Source: JANMCE01 sp031410595
GTDB taxonomy: Bacteria > Actinomycetota > Acidimicrobiia > Acidimicrobiales > Ilumatobacteraceae
DNA length: 64,000 bases
Assembly: GCA_031410595.1 (NCBI GenBank)
Contig: JANNZM010000050.1
Location: 78,291 to 142,290 of the forward strand
Direction of reading: 5' to 3'
Shown one piece after another: positions 26,405 through 35,420 of this stretch (position 1 is its first letter; every line of letters begins with the position of its first letter). Made by a program: the position numbers and the translations under genes. Under the pieces are notes generated by a model that did not search any database, was not told where the DNA came from, and was given only the letters and a program-made list of their open reading frames with translations.

Positions 26405-28042
26405 TCAGCCCAGGTCGGGTGGCTCCTGCGCGTGGTAGCTGTGTACGAAAAAGCCACGCCAGCCGTTGTGATTGGCGGCCGCAACACCGAGTTGATCGGG
26501 TCGCCACGTCAGCACACCGTCCTCGTCGTGATGGTTGTTGTCGTAGACATGAATGTCGATGGAGCCGTCGGCGTGGCGGTCGTATCCCGTCGCCAAGATC
26601 TGATGGTTGTGACTGACACCCGACAAAGACGATGCCGCAATCATCCCGAGGGGCACGGGTTCGCCACGGTCGAGCGCCGCAGTAAGCACATCTATTTCAT
26701 GGCCCGTGAGCGCGTGAATCGTTTGGTCATCGCGCGTCGACCAGGTAGCGAATCGTGTCGCGCTCGGGTTGATCCAACTGTCGATAAGGCGACGCATGAG
26801 GTAGCGGGCAAGCGGCGAGGCGTCCGCAGGTGGTTCGACCAAGTCGGGCACGGCGCGTTTCGCGTTGAAGAGATCGAGCGAGCTGTACGCCATACCGCCG
26901 CATCGCCCAAAGGTGGTGATGCTCCTGCCGACGGTGAAGGGAAGCTCGTACCGATTCTGAAAGTCGTTGTCGAAATGAAAGCCATGCACGTTCGAATCGA
27001 AACCGGTTCGCACGGAAGCCGGCACGGTGTTGAGCGGCGCCGGCCGCATGCCGGTCGGCTGTACTTGAGGCGAAGCGGTCTGATGAACGACCACGGTCGT
27101 CGGCTCGATCGGGTCGGTCGGGTCGGGTCCGTCCCGCCGTCGTTCCGTGCCAGGCGGATCGGGAGAGAGGCGGAGGTTGGAGAACTTCATCAACACGTCG
27201 AACCAGAACGGCGCGCCCATTGATACGCCGAGCGCCACGATCAACCAGCCGACTACGGCGGCGATCCAGCCCCACGGCGTGCGCGGCATGGCGCCCGTGC
27301 GCCACCCGAGGGGAAGGCGCTTGTCGGTGAGATCGCGATACGTGCTCAGCAGCTCGGACGCGGCCTGACCGGTTGTCCCGGTGCCGGCCGCAGGTTGCGC
27401 GGCGCGGGCCTGGGCCATGACTGCGTCCCGGGTGACGGGGTCGACCCACAAAGTCTTGCCGACCGAGAGCAGGCTGATGTTCAAGCCGAGCGCAAGCAGT
27501 GCACCCAGGCCGAACAGGATGAGCCGTAGCCTCCGTTTGTACCAGGCTGAGAGGCGAGTCATCGCGTCGTCGTACCAGTGGCCAACCTTCTCTCGAAACA
27601 GTTCGACGTTGTGGTCGGCGTCTTCCCACAGTCGACGCAAGACCTCGCCCGCGCCGCCATCGGGCAGACCGGCTACCTTCTCGGCGGTACGGGCGCCGTC
27701 GGGCTTTCCCGGTTCAATGAAGTGGGCGAACAACAGGTCAACGAATGTGGGTGTCGCGAGATACGCCGGTTGGGCACGCTTCCGTTTCATACCCGGGAAA
27801 CCGGTTCGGCATCGCGGGTCGCTCAGCAAGTTTGCGGTGGCCTCTTCGTGCGCGTTCGTAGGGTCAGGTGCCTTTGTCCACATGCCGGTGAGCAGGGCGC
27901 GCACGGTCCGTTCGAGCATGGCGGCGCGCAGACGAAATACGGTGGAAATCACCTCGGCTGCCGCCGATGCAATCAGGCTGAGCAGCAGAAAGAGTGATGC
28001 GACTCCGACAACAACACCGAGTACCGCACTGATAGAACTCAC
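26405..28042 (-). CDS. membrane protein fused to a papain-like cysteine-hydrolase domain
   Basis: 545 residues. N-terminal helix (LFLLLSLIASAAAEVIS) followed by LRAAMLERTVRALL, a signature of a widespread membrane-protein family of unknown role; two more helices lie near residues 170-195 and 260-285. The C-terminal domain (about 340-545) has FGRCGGMAYS (candidate nucleophile Cys), NHQILATGYD (His) and VYDNNHHDED (Asp/Asn), the order of a C-H-D/N triad. GTG 28042 is chosen because GGGAGG lies 5 nt upstream. The substrate is unknown. Confidence 0.7.
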   Translation of the reverse strand: MSSISAVLGVVVGVASLFLLLSLIASAAAEVISTVFRLRAAMLERTVRALLTGMWTKAPDPTNAHEEATANLLSDPRCRTGFPGMKRKRAQPAYLATPTFVDLLFAHFIEPGKPDGARTAEKVAGLPDGGAGEVLRRLWEDADHNVELFREKVGHWYDDAMTRLSAWYKRRLRLILFGLGALLALGLNISLLSVGKTLWVDPVTRDAVMAQARAAQPAAGTGTTGQAASELLSTYRDLTDKRLPLGWRTGAMPRTPWGWIAAVVGWLIVALGVSMGAPFWFDVLMKFSNLRLSPDPPGTERRRDGPDPTDPIEPTTVVVHQTASPQVQPTGMRPAPLNTVPASVRTGFDSNVHGFHFDNDFQNRYELPFTVGRSITTFGRCGGMAYSSLDLFNAKRAVPDLVEPPADASPLARYLMRRLIDSWINPSATRFATWSTRDDQTIHALTGHEIDVLTAALDRGEPVPLGMIAASSLSGVSHNHQILATGYDRHADGSIDIHVYDNNHHDEDGVLTWRPDQLGVAAANHNGWRGFFVHSYHAQEPPDLG

Positions 28043-28123
28043 CGCGACCTCCCGAGTAGGTAACCGCACGTTAGCGCTGCTCAGACCCAGGGTTTTCCCT
28101 GTTTCGTCGCGCCTGCTCGTGCG

Positions 28124-29341
28124 TTAGGCGGCAGCGCGAGTGCGACGCAAGAGCGGGTCGGCCAGCTGCAACGTTTTGTCGGCGATGCGCATCACGCGGC
28201 CTGCCGCGCCAGGGGTCTGACCATCCACCAGGTTGCCCATGACCTTCAGCGTGATGTCGGCCGCGGTCTGGGTGCCGACCGCGATTCGCAGCCCAGGCTT
28301 GAGCAAAAGCGGGTGCCCGATGATGAAGCTGAAGCGGCGTCCGGTGCGCAGAAAACTGTCGAATCGTGCGCCCACGAGGCGGTCGTAATTTTCGGGGGCA
28401 TGGGCCGGGTCGGCCACGAACTGGTCAACCGCCAGCGTGCCGCTTTCGAGGCCGTAGTCGATGCCTTCACCGTTCATCGGGTTCACGAAGCCAGCGGCGT
28501 CACCAACCGCAACCCAACCCGGGCCGTGACGCTTCACGCAGCTCATCGGCAGGCGCCACGCACGGGGCTTTTCGATGTAGTCACCGATCGACCACGAGTC
28601 CTTCACGAGCGCCGCGTACTGATCGAGCAGCGTGTTTAGGTTGAGTTTCTTGAAGCCCTTCATGGTGCTGAGCGCGCCGCAGCCAATGTTGACCGTGCCG
28701 TCGCCAGCGGGAAACATCCAGCCGTACCCGGGAACGGCAACGCCGTGTTCATCCTGCAATGACAGACACGCTTCAAGGTGCCGGTCCGTGTGCCGCGGTG
28801 AGGGAACGTAGGCGCGAATAGCGAGGCCGAATGTCTCCTTGGGATCACGGACGCAGCCAAGAATTTTGCCCGCTGCGCCCTGCGCTCCTGCGGCCAAGAT
28901 GGTGAGCGGGGCCGTGAATGTCTCGCCGCCAGCAATCACGCCCGTTGCCCGTTGACCGTCCAGCACGGGCAAGGCCTCGGTGTCGAATCTGACCTCAGCA
29001 CCGTACGCCATCGCGAGGTTGATGAGATACGTGTCGAACGTGCGCCGAGGCCACACTGCGCCATAGTTCGGGAATCGATCCGTGGTCGGCCACAACAGCT
29101 CACGGCTCTTTGCCCCAGCGATCATGCGCAGCCCGTCGATGCGATGGGCCGAACTGATGTCAATGTCCAACGCCTGCAACGCGGCAACAGCGCGAGGCGT
29201 GAGCCCGTCGCCGCAAACCTTGTCCCGGCCGTGCGGACCCTTTTCGAACACGGTTACCTTCAGACCAGCGCGCGCTGCTCGTATGGCTGCTGCCGATCCG
29301 GCTGGCCCTCCGCCGATGATCAGCAGGTCTCGTTGTGTCAC
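28124..29341 (-). CDS. geranylgeranyl reductase family FAD-dependent oxidoreductase
   Basis: 405 residues: FAD-binding GGGPAGSAAAIRAARAG, then KVCGDGLTPRAV (the CGD/G motif of GGR enzymes), and GDAAGFVNPMNGEGIDYGLESG. Family members saturate isoprenoid chains, for example of menaquinone (MenJ-like) or archaeal-type lipids. In an actinobacterium, menaquinone saturation is the likeliest role. Transcribed alone or with its upstream minus-strand neighbours; the gap to the E2 gene is 117 bp. Confidence 0.85.
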   Translation of the reverse strand: MTQRDLLIIGGGPAGSAAAIRAARAGLKVTVFEKGPHGRDKVCGDGLTPRAVAALQALDIDISSAHRIDGLRMIAGAKSRELLWPTTDRFPNYGAVWPRRTFDTYLINLAMAYGAEVRFDTEALPVLDGQRATGVIAGGETFTAPLTILAAGAQGAAGKILGCVRDPKETFGLAIRAYVPSPRHTDRHLEACLSLQDEHGVAVPGYGWMFPAGDGTVNIGCGALSTMKGFKKLNLNTLLDQYAALVKDSWSIGDYIEKPRAWRLPMSCVKRHGPGWVAVGDAAGFVNPMNGEGIDYGLESGTLAVDQFVADPAHAPENYDRLVGARFDSFLRTGRRFSFIIGHPLLLKPGLRIAVGTQTAADITLKVMGNLVDGQTPGAAGRVMRIADKTLQLADPLLRRTRAAA

Positions 29342-29458
29342 CGCTCTAGCCTGCCAGCACCGACCCTCACACGCGCAGTTCGTCGGCTGATACTGGCGTC
29401 ACAGTTGGTGAGACGGTCCCTCGCATTCGCGTCCTGGCTCGTAGTACGGCGCCTGGCT

Positions 29459-30667
29459 TCAGCGACCGGTCTCATCAATGAACAACAGAGCGGGGGTTTC
29501 GAGCAGCGCCTTGATGCGCTGGATGAAGGTGGCGGCGTCCCAGCCGTCCACGATCCGGTGATCAAAACTCGATGACAGATTCATCATCGTGCGCGGCCCG
29601 AATCGCTGGCCGTCCCACATGGGCCGTACCTGCATCTTGTTGACCCCGACAATGGCGACCTCGGGATGATTGATGATGGGAGTCGTGACCAGGCCGCCGA
29701 GCGCACCAAGTGAGGTGATAGTGATGGTAGAACCGGTCAGCCCCTGACGGGTGGCGGTACCTGAGCGAGCCGCCTCGCTGATACGGGCGATCTCGGTTGC
29801 GCAGGCCCACAGGTCGAGAGTCCCGGCGTGATGTAGCACCGGCACGACGAGCCCATTCGGTGTTTGCGTTGCAATGCCGATGTGGGCGGCTTCGTAGGTG
29901 GTGAGTTGCCCGTCCGCCTCGTTGAACGTGGCATTGATCTGGGGCTGAGCGGCAATGGCCTCCACCATGGCGCGCACCAGGAAGGGCAGCACCGTCAGCT
30001 TGGGCGCGTTGCGCGTATTGAGGGCGCTGCGCAGCTCCTCCAGGGACGTGAGATCGATCTCTTCGACATAGGTAATGGTTGGGATGGCCGCTGCCACCGT
30101 AAGGCGCGCCGCGATCTTTCGTCGCATGCTGATGAGCTGTGCGGTGTGAGTGGCGTCCGAGGTATTCCGATGGCGGCCTGACCGGTCAAGATCGGCATGG
30201 GTGACGCGCCCGTCGGGTCCTGAGCCGTGGACCTTACCGAGGTCGATGCCAAGATCCTTCGCTCTCTGGCGAACTGCGGGGGCGGCAAGCGGCCGGGCGG
30301 TGGTGGCGACGGTCGGCCGTGCGGATCCCGTGGGCGGAGGAAGCGGCTCGGTTGGCGACTGTGCGGGGATGGCAACGACCTCGGCTGGTGGCACGACCGC
30401 GGTGGACTCTGCGGTTGCCAATCCGTCGTCCATTTCGATGGCGGCGAATTCGGAGCCGATGGCCAAGATGTCACCAGGAGCCCCGGCCAGGAACGTGATC
30501 ACACCGGCGACGGGGGCGGAGATCTCGACGGTGGCCTTGTCGGTCATGACGTCGGCCAGCACGGTTTCGGTCGTGACCGTGTCGCCAACCGTGACGTGCC
30601 ATTCCACCAACTCGGCTTCGGCGACGCCCTCGCCAACATCGGGCAGTTTCACGATACGAAGCGTCAT
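29459..30667 (-). CDS. bkdC: dihydrolipoamide acyltransferase (E2) of a branched-chain 2-oxoacid dehydrogenase
   Basis: 402 residues: lipoyl domain with the lipoylated K44 (VMTDKATVEI), a Pro/Ala linker, a peripheral subunit-binding domain (AAPAVRQRAKDLGIDLGKVHGSGPDGRVTHADL) and the catalytic acyltransferase domain with HRIVDGWDAATF. It transfers the acyl group from E1 to CoA. One base follows the E1 beta stop. No lipoamide dehydrogenase (E3) gene lies nearby, so E3 must come from elsewhere. Confidence 0.88.
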   Translation of the reverse strand: MTLRIVKLPDVGEGVAEAELVEWHVTVGDTVTTETVLADVMTDKATVEISAPVAGVITFLAGAPGDILAIGSEFAAIEMDDGLATAESTAVVPPAEVVAIPAQSPTEPLPPPTGSARPTVATTARPLAAPAVRQRAKDLGIDLGKVHGSGPDGRVTHADLDRSGRHRNTSDATHTAQLISMRRKIAARLTVAAAIPTITYVEEIDLTSLEELRSALNTRNAPKLTVLPFLVRAMVEAIAAQPQINATFNEADGQLTTYEAAHIGIATQTPNGLVVPVLHHAGTLDLWACATEIARISEAARSGTATRQGLTGSTITITSLGALGGLVTTPIINHPEVAIVGVNKMQVRPMWDGQRFGPRTMMNLSSSFDHRIVDGWDAATFIQRIKALLETPALLFIDETGR

Positions 30668-30668
30668 G

Positions 30669-31682
30669 TCATGCCTCCATCGTGGCGATCATGGCCGCCC
30701 CAAGGCGGGCCGGTCCGGGGAAGTAGCGCCACTCGTGGGCGTGTGGGTAGGGCGTGTCCCACCCAGCCACCCGAGCGATTGGCGCTTCAAGGGCGTACAG
30801 CAGAGTCTCCTGCAGGATGGCGCACAGCTCTGCGCCAAATCCGGATGTCAGGGTGGCTTCGTGGGCCACCACGCACCGACCGGTTTTCGCAACGGACGCC
30901 GCGATGGTTTCGAGATCGAGAGGAACGAGTGTGCGCAGGTCGATGATCTCCGCGTCGATCCCGGTCTCGGTCGCCGCGGTCGTTGCGACATGAACCATCG
31001 TGCCGTAGGTGAGCACGGTGAGGTCGTTACCGGGTCGGTGGACGCGGGCTTTGCCGAGCGGCACGGTGTAGTGACCGTCGGGAACCTCGCTGAGTGCGTG
31101 GCCCGACCACGGCACGATCGGTCGATCATGGTGACCATCGAAGGGACCGTTGTAGAGCCGCTTGGGTTCGAGGAAGATGACCGGGTCGTCATCCTCGATC
31201 GCCGCGATCAACAACCCTTTTGCATCATACGGATTCGACGGAATGACCGTCTTCAATCCGGACACATGCGTGAACAACGCTTCGGGACTTTGCGAGTGGG
31301 TTTGGCCGCCGAAAATGCCACCGCCGGTTGGCATGCGAATCACGATGGGCGCAGTGAAGTCACCCGCTGATCGGTAGCGAATGCGGGCGGCCTCGGACAC
31401 GATCTGGTCGTAAGCCGGATACACGTAGTCGGCGAACTGGATCTCCACACATGGCCTGAGCCCGTAGGCGCCCATACCGATGGCGGCGCCGACGATGCCG
31501 CTTTCGCTGATGGGTGCGTCGAAGCAGCGATGATCACCGAAACGTTCTTGTAGACCCTGGGTGCAACGAAACACACCCCCGAAGAATCCGACGTCCTCAC
31601 CGAACACGATCACCCGCTCGTCGCGTTCCATCGCCACTGCGTGGGCATCGCGGATGGCCTCGATCATCGTCAGCGATGCCAT
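30669..31682 (-). CDS. bkdB: 2-oxoacid dehydrogenase E1 component, beta subunit
   Basis: 337 residues: MASLTMIEAIRDAHAVAMERDE, VFGEDVGFFGGVFRCTQGL, FDAPISESGIVGAAIGMG and the TPP-domain C-terminus GWDTPYPHAHEW. Typical E1 beta of branched-chain type. The ATG at 31682 follows the E1 alpha stop by one base; the frame further upstream is E1 alpha shadow. It forms an alpha2beta2 decarboxylase with its neighbour. Confidence 0.88.
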   Translation of the reverse strand: MASLTMIEAIRDAHAVAMERDERVIVFGEDVGFFGGVFRCTQGLQERFGDHRCFDAPISESGIVGAAIGMGAYGLRPCVEIQFADYVYPAYDQIVSEAARIRYRSAGDFTAPIVIRMPTGGGIFGGQTHSQSPEALFTHVSGLKTVIPSNPYDAKGLLIAAIEDDDPVIFLEPKRLYNGPFDGHHDRPIVPWSGHALSEVPDGHYTVPLGKARVHRPGNDLTVLTYGTMVHVATTAATETGIDAEIIDLRTLVPLDLETIAASVAKTGRCVVAHEATLTSGFGAELCAILQETLLYALEAPIARVAGWDTPYPHAHEWRYFPGPARLGAAMIATMEA

Positions 31683-31683
31683 G

Positions 31684-32937
31684 TCAGAGCCCGGCCTGTT
31701 CACGCTGACGGACAAGGTGCGGCGGCATCGTTGCGTACACATCATCGAACATGGTGCTGGGGCTCGATACTGCTTCGCTGTGCAGCGTGCCGAACGATTC
31801 GGCTTCCTCCGATGCGAGGCGGACAGTGGTGTCGACCTGGGCGACCAGCTCGTCGTGGTCTTGCTCGCTCCAGGCCCCAATGTGGATGAGATGCTTCTTC
31901 AGTCGTTCGATCGGGTCGCCCATGGGCCATTGACTTGGCTCGTCCTTGGGGCGATAGACGGCCGGGTCGTCGGACGTGGAATGGGCCCCGGCGCGATACG
32001 TAACCCACTCGATGAGGGTTGGGCCAAGATTGCGGCGCGCTCGTTCGATAGCCCACGCTGATGCTGCGTGCACGGCCAGGTAGTCGTTGCCGTCCACTCG
32101 CAGCGCGGGGATGCCAAAGCCGTGTCCCCGTGCGGCAAACGTGGCCGAACCACCGCGGGCGAAACCCTGGAACGTCGAGATGGCCCACTGGTTGTTCACA
32201 ATGTTCAACACCACGGGCGCCTGATAGGTGGACGCGAAAACCAACGCGGCGTGGAAGTCGGATTCGGCTGTTGCGCCGTCACCGATCCACGACGACGCGA
32301 TCTTGGTATCGCCGGCCAATGCCGAAGCCATCGCCCACCCGACCGCTTGGATCGTTTGGGTGCCGAGGTTGCCCGAGATGGTGAAGAAGCCGTACTCCTT
32401 CGATGAGTACATCACCGGAAGTTGGCGACCCTTCATGGGATCGTGGCTGTTGGAGTAGATCTGGTTCATCATCTCCACGAGCGGGTAGCCACTTGAGATC
32501 AGCAGGCCTTGCTGACGGTAGGTGGGGAAGTTCATGTCGCCCTTTGACAGCGCGCGCTGGTGCGCGCAGGCGATTGCTTCCTCGCCAAGCGCCTGGATGT
32601 AAAACGATGTCTTGCCCTGCCGATGGGCGCGCTGCATGCGCTGATCAAACGATCGCACCGTCAGCATGTCTCGAAGCCCGAGCTTGAGTTGTTCGACGTT
32701 CAACAGGCCGTTCCACGGCCCAATCGCGTTGCCGTCGATGTCGAGGATCCTTACCAGGCCGTAGGCGAGATCGAGCATGTCGTCCTCACGAGCATCGACG
32801 GGCGGGCGACGCATCTCGCCGGCGCGGCTGAGCTGCAGATCGGTGAACTTCGGGGCGTCGCCCGGCCGTGAAGCAGGCGCCGGAACACGCAGCCGCAGCG
32901 GTTCATCGGGCGCCGACGGTTGCGGGGTTGCGTCCAT
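31684..32937 (-). CDS. bkdA: 2-oxoacid dehydrogenase E1 component, alpha subunit
   Basis: 417 residues with the TPP/Mg motif WIGDGATAESDFHAALVFAS...NNQWAIS and phosphorylation-loop region YRAGAHSTSDDP of branched-chain E1 alpha. It decarboxylates branched-chain 2-oxoacids from Val, Leu and Ile, with TPP. ATG 32937 overlaps the stop of the HDAC-like gene by one base, so the dehydrogenase is expressed together with that upstream gene. Confidence 0.88.
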   Translation of the reverse strand: MDATPQPSAPDEPLRLRVPAPASRPGDAPKFTDLQLSRAGEMRRPPVDAREDDMLDLAYGLVRILDIDGNAIGPWNGLLNVEQLKLGLRDMLTVRSFDQRMQRAHRQGKTSFYIQALGEEAIACAHQRALSKGDMNFPTYRQQGLLISSGYPLVEMMNQIYSNSHDPMKGRQLPVMYSSKEYGFFTISGNLGTQTIQAVGWAMASALAGDTKIASSWIGDGATAESDFHAALVFASTYQAPVVLNIVNNQWAISTFQGFARGGSATFAARGHGFGIPALRVDGNDYLAVHAASAWAIERARRNLGPTLIEWVTYRAGAHSTSDDPAVYRPKDEPSQWPMGDPIERLKKHLIHIGAWSEQDHDELVAQVDTTVRLASEEAESFGTLHSEAVSSPSTMFDDVYATMPPHLVRQREQAGL

Positions 32938-33983
32938 CAGGTCGAGGCTACGCCGGTGAGCCAGTGACGGACGTTTTCGCCGAGGGATGGCACGTGGTAG
33001 CCGCCTTCTTGCAGGACGACTGTTGGACGGCGGAGGGCAGCGATCATGGCGCCATGGATTTCGTAGGCTTCGGTGGTTACCTTGAAGTCACCGATGGGGT
33101 CGCGCTCGTGGGTATCGACGCCGAGGGACACGACGATGACGCCGGGGTCGAACGCGTCGATGGCGTCCACGGCCTGGCGCAGCGCCGCGATGAAGTCATC
33201 GTCGGAGGTGTGGCGAGCCAGCGGCAGATTGAGGGTGTGGCCGAGCCCTCTGCCGGTACCGGTCTCTTCGACGTATCCGATCAGATACGGGTACGCACGC
33301 GACGGGTCACCGTGCAGCGACACGTACTGCACATCGTCGCGGCCGTAGAAGATCTGCTGCGTGCCGTTGCCATGGTGGTAGTCGACATCGAGCACCGTCA
33401 CCCGACTGCCGGTCTGACCCACAATGGCCTGCGCCGCCACGGCTGCGTTGTTGAAGTAGCAGTAACCGCCGTATGCGGCACGGGGTGCGTGATGACCGGG
33501 CGGACGGCACAGACCGAACGCCGACCTTTCGCCGCCGAGCACCAGGTCGGTGGCGGTCAAGGCCACGTCGACTGCAGCGCGGGCTGCGGCGTAGGTGCCT
33601 TCCACCAGCGGCGTCATCATCTCAAAGCACCAGTACCCGAGCGCGCTGACCACGTTGGTAGGTGTGGGGGCGGGCGTCATGTCCTCCCGCAGGGCCGGGT
33701 GCAGGAAGGTGTCGGGGAAGACCTCGCGCTGCTCGCGCACCTTCTGAAAGTCATGCCATGCGCTCGCCAGAAAGTCGACCATGCGCGGATCGTGCACTGC
33801 GTCGATGGGTGAGCGTCCGTGATCGGTGGGTTCGCTGAATGTGAACGCGTTGGGGTGACGGCGCAGCGCAGACTCGATCACTTCGGCCCGCACGGGCGCC
33901 TCCCAGTGGCCCTGGGCAATACCCCACTCGATGCTCGTGGCAATGTCATGGAGCAGATGGGTTGGTGTGGCAACGACCTTCAT
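32937..33983 (-). CDS. histone deacetylase/acetylpolyamine amidohydrolase family protein
   Basis: 348 residues with the HDAC-fold active site: CRPPGHHAPR, YCYFNNAAVAA, the zinc-binding DVDYHHGNGTQ and second Asp in VSLGVDTHERDPIG, and the catalytic Tyr of QEGGYHV. In bacteria such enzymes deacetylate polyamines or small acylated amines. ATG 33983 is chosen for the family start; GAAAGG lies 9 nt upstream. It overlaps the E1 alpha gene by TGATG. Confidence 0.87.
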   Translation of the reverse strand: MKVVATPTHLLHDIATSIEWGIAQGHWEAPVRAEVIESALRRHPNAFTFSEPTDHGRSPIDAVHDPRMVDFLASAWHDFQKVREQREVFPDTFLHPALREDMTPAPTPTNVVSALGYWCFEMMTPLVEGTYAAARAAVDVALTATDLVLGGERSAFGLCRPPGHHAPRAAYGGYCYFNNAAVAAQAIVGQTGSRVTVLDVDYHHGNGTQQIFYGRDDVQYVSLHGDPSRAYPYLIGYVEETGTGRGLGHTLNLPLARHTSDDDFIAALRQAVDAIDAFDPGVIVVSLGVDTHERDPIGDFKVTTEAYEIHGAMIAALRRPTVVLQEGGYHVPSLGENVRHWLTGVAST

Positions 33984-33987
33984 AGCG

Positions 33988-35016
33988 CTACGCCTTTCGC
34001 AACTCGGGGATGACGTGCTCACTGAACAGCTGATGGTGTCGCTCGATGCCTTCGTGATCCGTCACGCCGAACATTACGACCGCGTTGGCGGCACCGATCG
34101 TGCGGCACTGTTCGATGAGCTGTTCGGCCACCTGCTCTGGCGTGCCAGAGATGAACTCATCGATGCTCAGCGGGCCATCCATCTGGTCGGATGGCTTGTC
34201 GAGAACTGCTGCGAACGGCGGCAGGGGCCCAACGCTCTGATTGAGTAGGCCGAGCAGATGATGCTTGCCCGCCTGCACACCAGCGGCTTGATCGTTGGGG
34301 TCATCCACGAACGTCACAAGGCGGCGGACACCCAACTGTGACGGCTCGGTCGAGCGGCCAGCGTCTTCGGCCGCAGCGCGATAGCGGTCGAAGAAACCGG
34401 CGACGTCCTTGGTGGATGCGAAGCCGGCTACTGCCTTCCAACCGCGGCGCGCAGCTCGTTCGCTCGATTCGGCCGAACGCACCGCAGTCCACACCGACGG
34501 GGATTCTTGGAAGTAAGTGGGCGTGAGCCGCAGGTTGTCGATGTTCCAATTGGCGCCGTGATGGGTCACGACCGGCCCGCGTAGCGACTGTTCGAGCACA
34601 TTGCACACTTCTTCGTGGCGACCGTGCGCCTCGGCAGGTGACTGACCGATAGCGAGCTGCTCGGGCGGGATCCCGGCTACCACGCCCATCTCCAAGCGGC
34701 CGCCGGTCAGGTGATCGAGCATGGCGAATTCTTCCGCCACCCGCCATGGAGTGGTGTGGGTGCTGACTGCGCCTAGCGATCCGAGCCGTAACGTCGTTGT
34801 GCGACCGGCCATGGCTGCGATTGCAAGGTTCGGTGACGGACTGTAGGCCGCGCCGAAGTGATGTTCGCTGAAGAAGATGCCTTCAAATCCGCGCGGCTCC
34901 ATCTTGGTCCACAGGTCGAGGTACCACTCGAAATGGGCACGGATGGCGTGGCGATCGGTTGACGGTTCGGGGTTGGTGAGCTCGTGAAAAAACTCGAACA
35001 CCCACGGCGAAATCAT
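33988..35016 (-). CDS. LLM-class flavin-dependent oxidoreductase (luciferase-like)
   Basis: 342 residues of the bacterial luciferase-like fold: FEGIFFSEHHFGAAYSPSPNLAIAAMAGRT, LGSLGAVSTHTTPWRVAEEFAMLDHLTGGRLEMGV. These enzymes use FMNH2 or F420. The F420 and FMN forms cannot be separated here. ATG 35016 overlaps the RidA stop (ATGA). The HDAC-like gene begins 4 bp after its stop. Confidence 0.86.
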   Translation of the reverse strand: MISPWVFEFFHELTNPEPSTDRHAIRAHFEWYLDLWTKMEPRGFEGIFFSEHHFGAAYSPSPNLAIAAMAGRTTTLRLGSLGAVSTHTTPWRVAEEFAMLDHLTGGRLEMGVVAGIPPEQLAIGQSPAEAHGRHEEVCNVLEQSLRGPVVTHHGANWNIDNLRLTPTYFQESPSVWTAVRSAESSERAARRGWKAVAGFASTKDVAGFFDRYRAAAEDAGRSTEPSQLGVRRLVTFVDDPNDQAAGVQAGKHHLLGLLNQSVGPLPPFAAVLDKPSDQMDGPLSIDEFISGTPEQVAEQLIEQCRTIGAANAVVMFGVTDHEGIERHHQLFSEHVIPELRKA

Positions 35017-35384
35017 GACTCGATGTACGCCGTAAACACGCAGGAAACGGAACCGCCGGAAACCTGGGTGTGGCGGGCCGGACGTGACTCTGGATGAGGG
35101 AACTTCTCTTCCCACGGCGCATTCAGCGCGCTGCGATACGCAATGTCTTTCACGAAGAATTCGACTTTGGCGATGTCGTCCCAGGTGCCTCCGGCGGCAT
35201 CAAGGATGGCGCCCATGTGCGTGAACAGGTTGGCCACTTTGTCCTCAAGCGAGTCAGGCACGTCGCGGGTTCCGGGGTTGTACGGCGAGATCACGCTTGT
35301 GACCAACAACGGCCCGATACGACTGGCGACGGGAATCGGGTTCTCATGGGAAAGACCTGCGATATCGATCGACCTGCGCGACAT
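35013..35384 (-). CDS. RidA/YjgF family protein
   Basis: 123 residues with the RidA outline: LVTSVISPYNPGTRDVPDSLEDKVANLFTHMGAILDAAGGTWDDIAKVEFFVKD. RidA proteins hydrolyse reactive enamines or imines, or act in specialised catabolic pathways. The C-terminus lacks the usual R..v.v..LP tail, so it is probably a divergent subgroup. Coupled to the LLM gene. Confidence 0.82.
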   Translation of the reverse strand: MSRRSIDIAGLSHENPIPVASRIGPLLVTSVISPYNPGTRDVPDSLEDKVANLFTHMGAILDAAGGTWDDIAKVEFFVKDIAYRSALNAPWEEKFPHPESRPARHTQVSGGSVSCVFTAYIES

Positions 35385-35420
35385 TGGTTACTCCGTTAGT
35401 TGGTGGGTGATGGCGTTACC

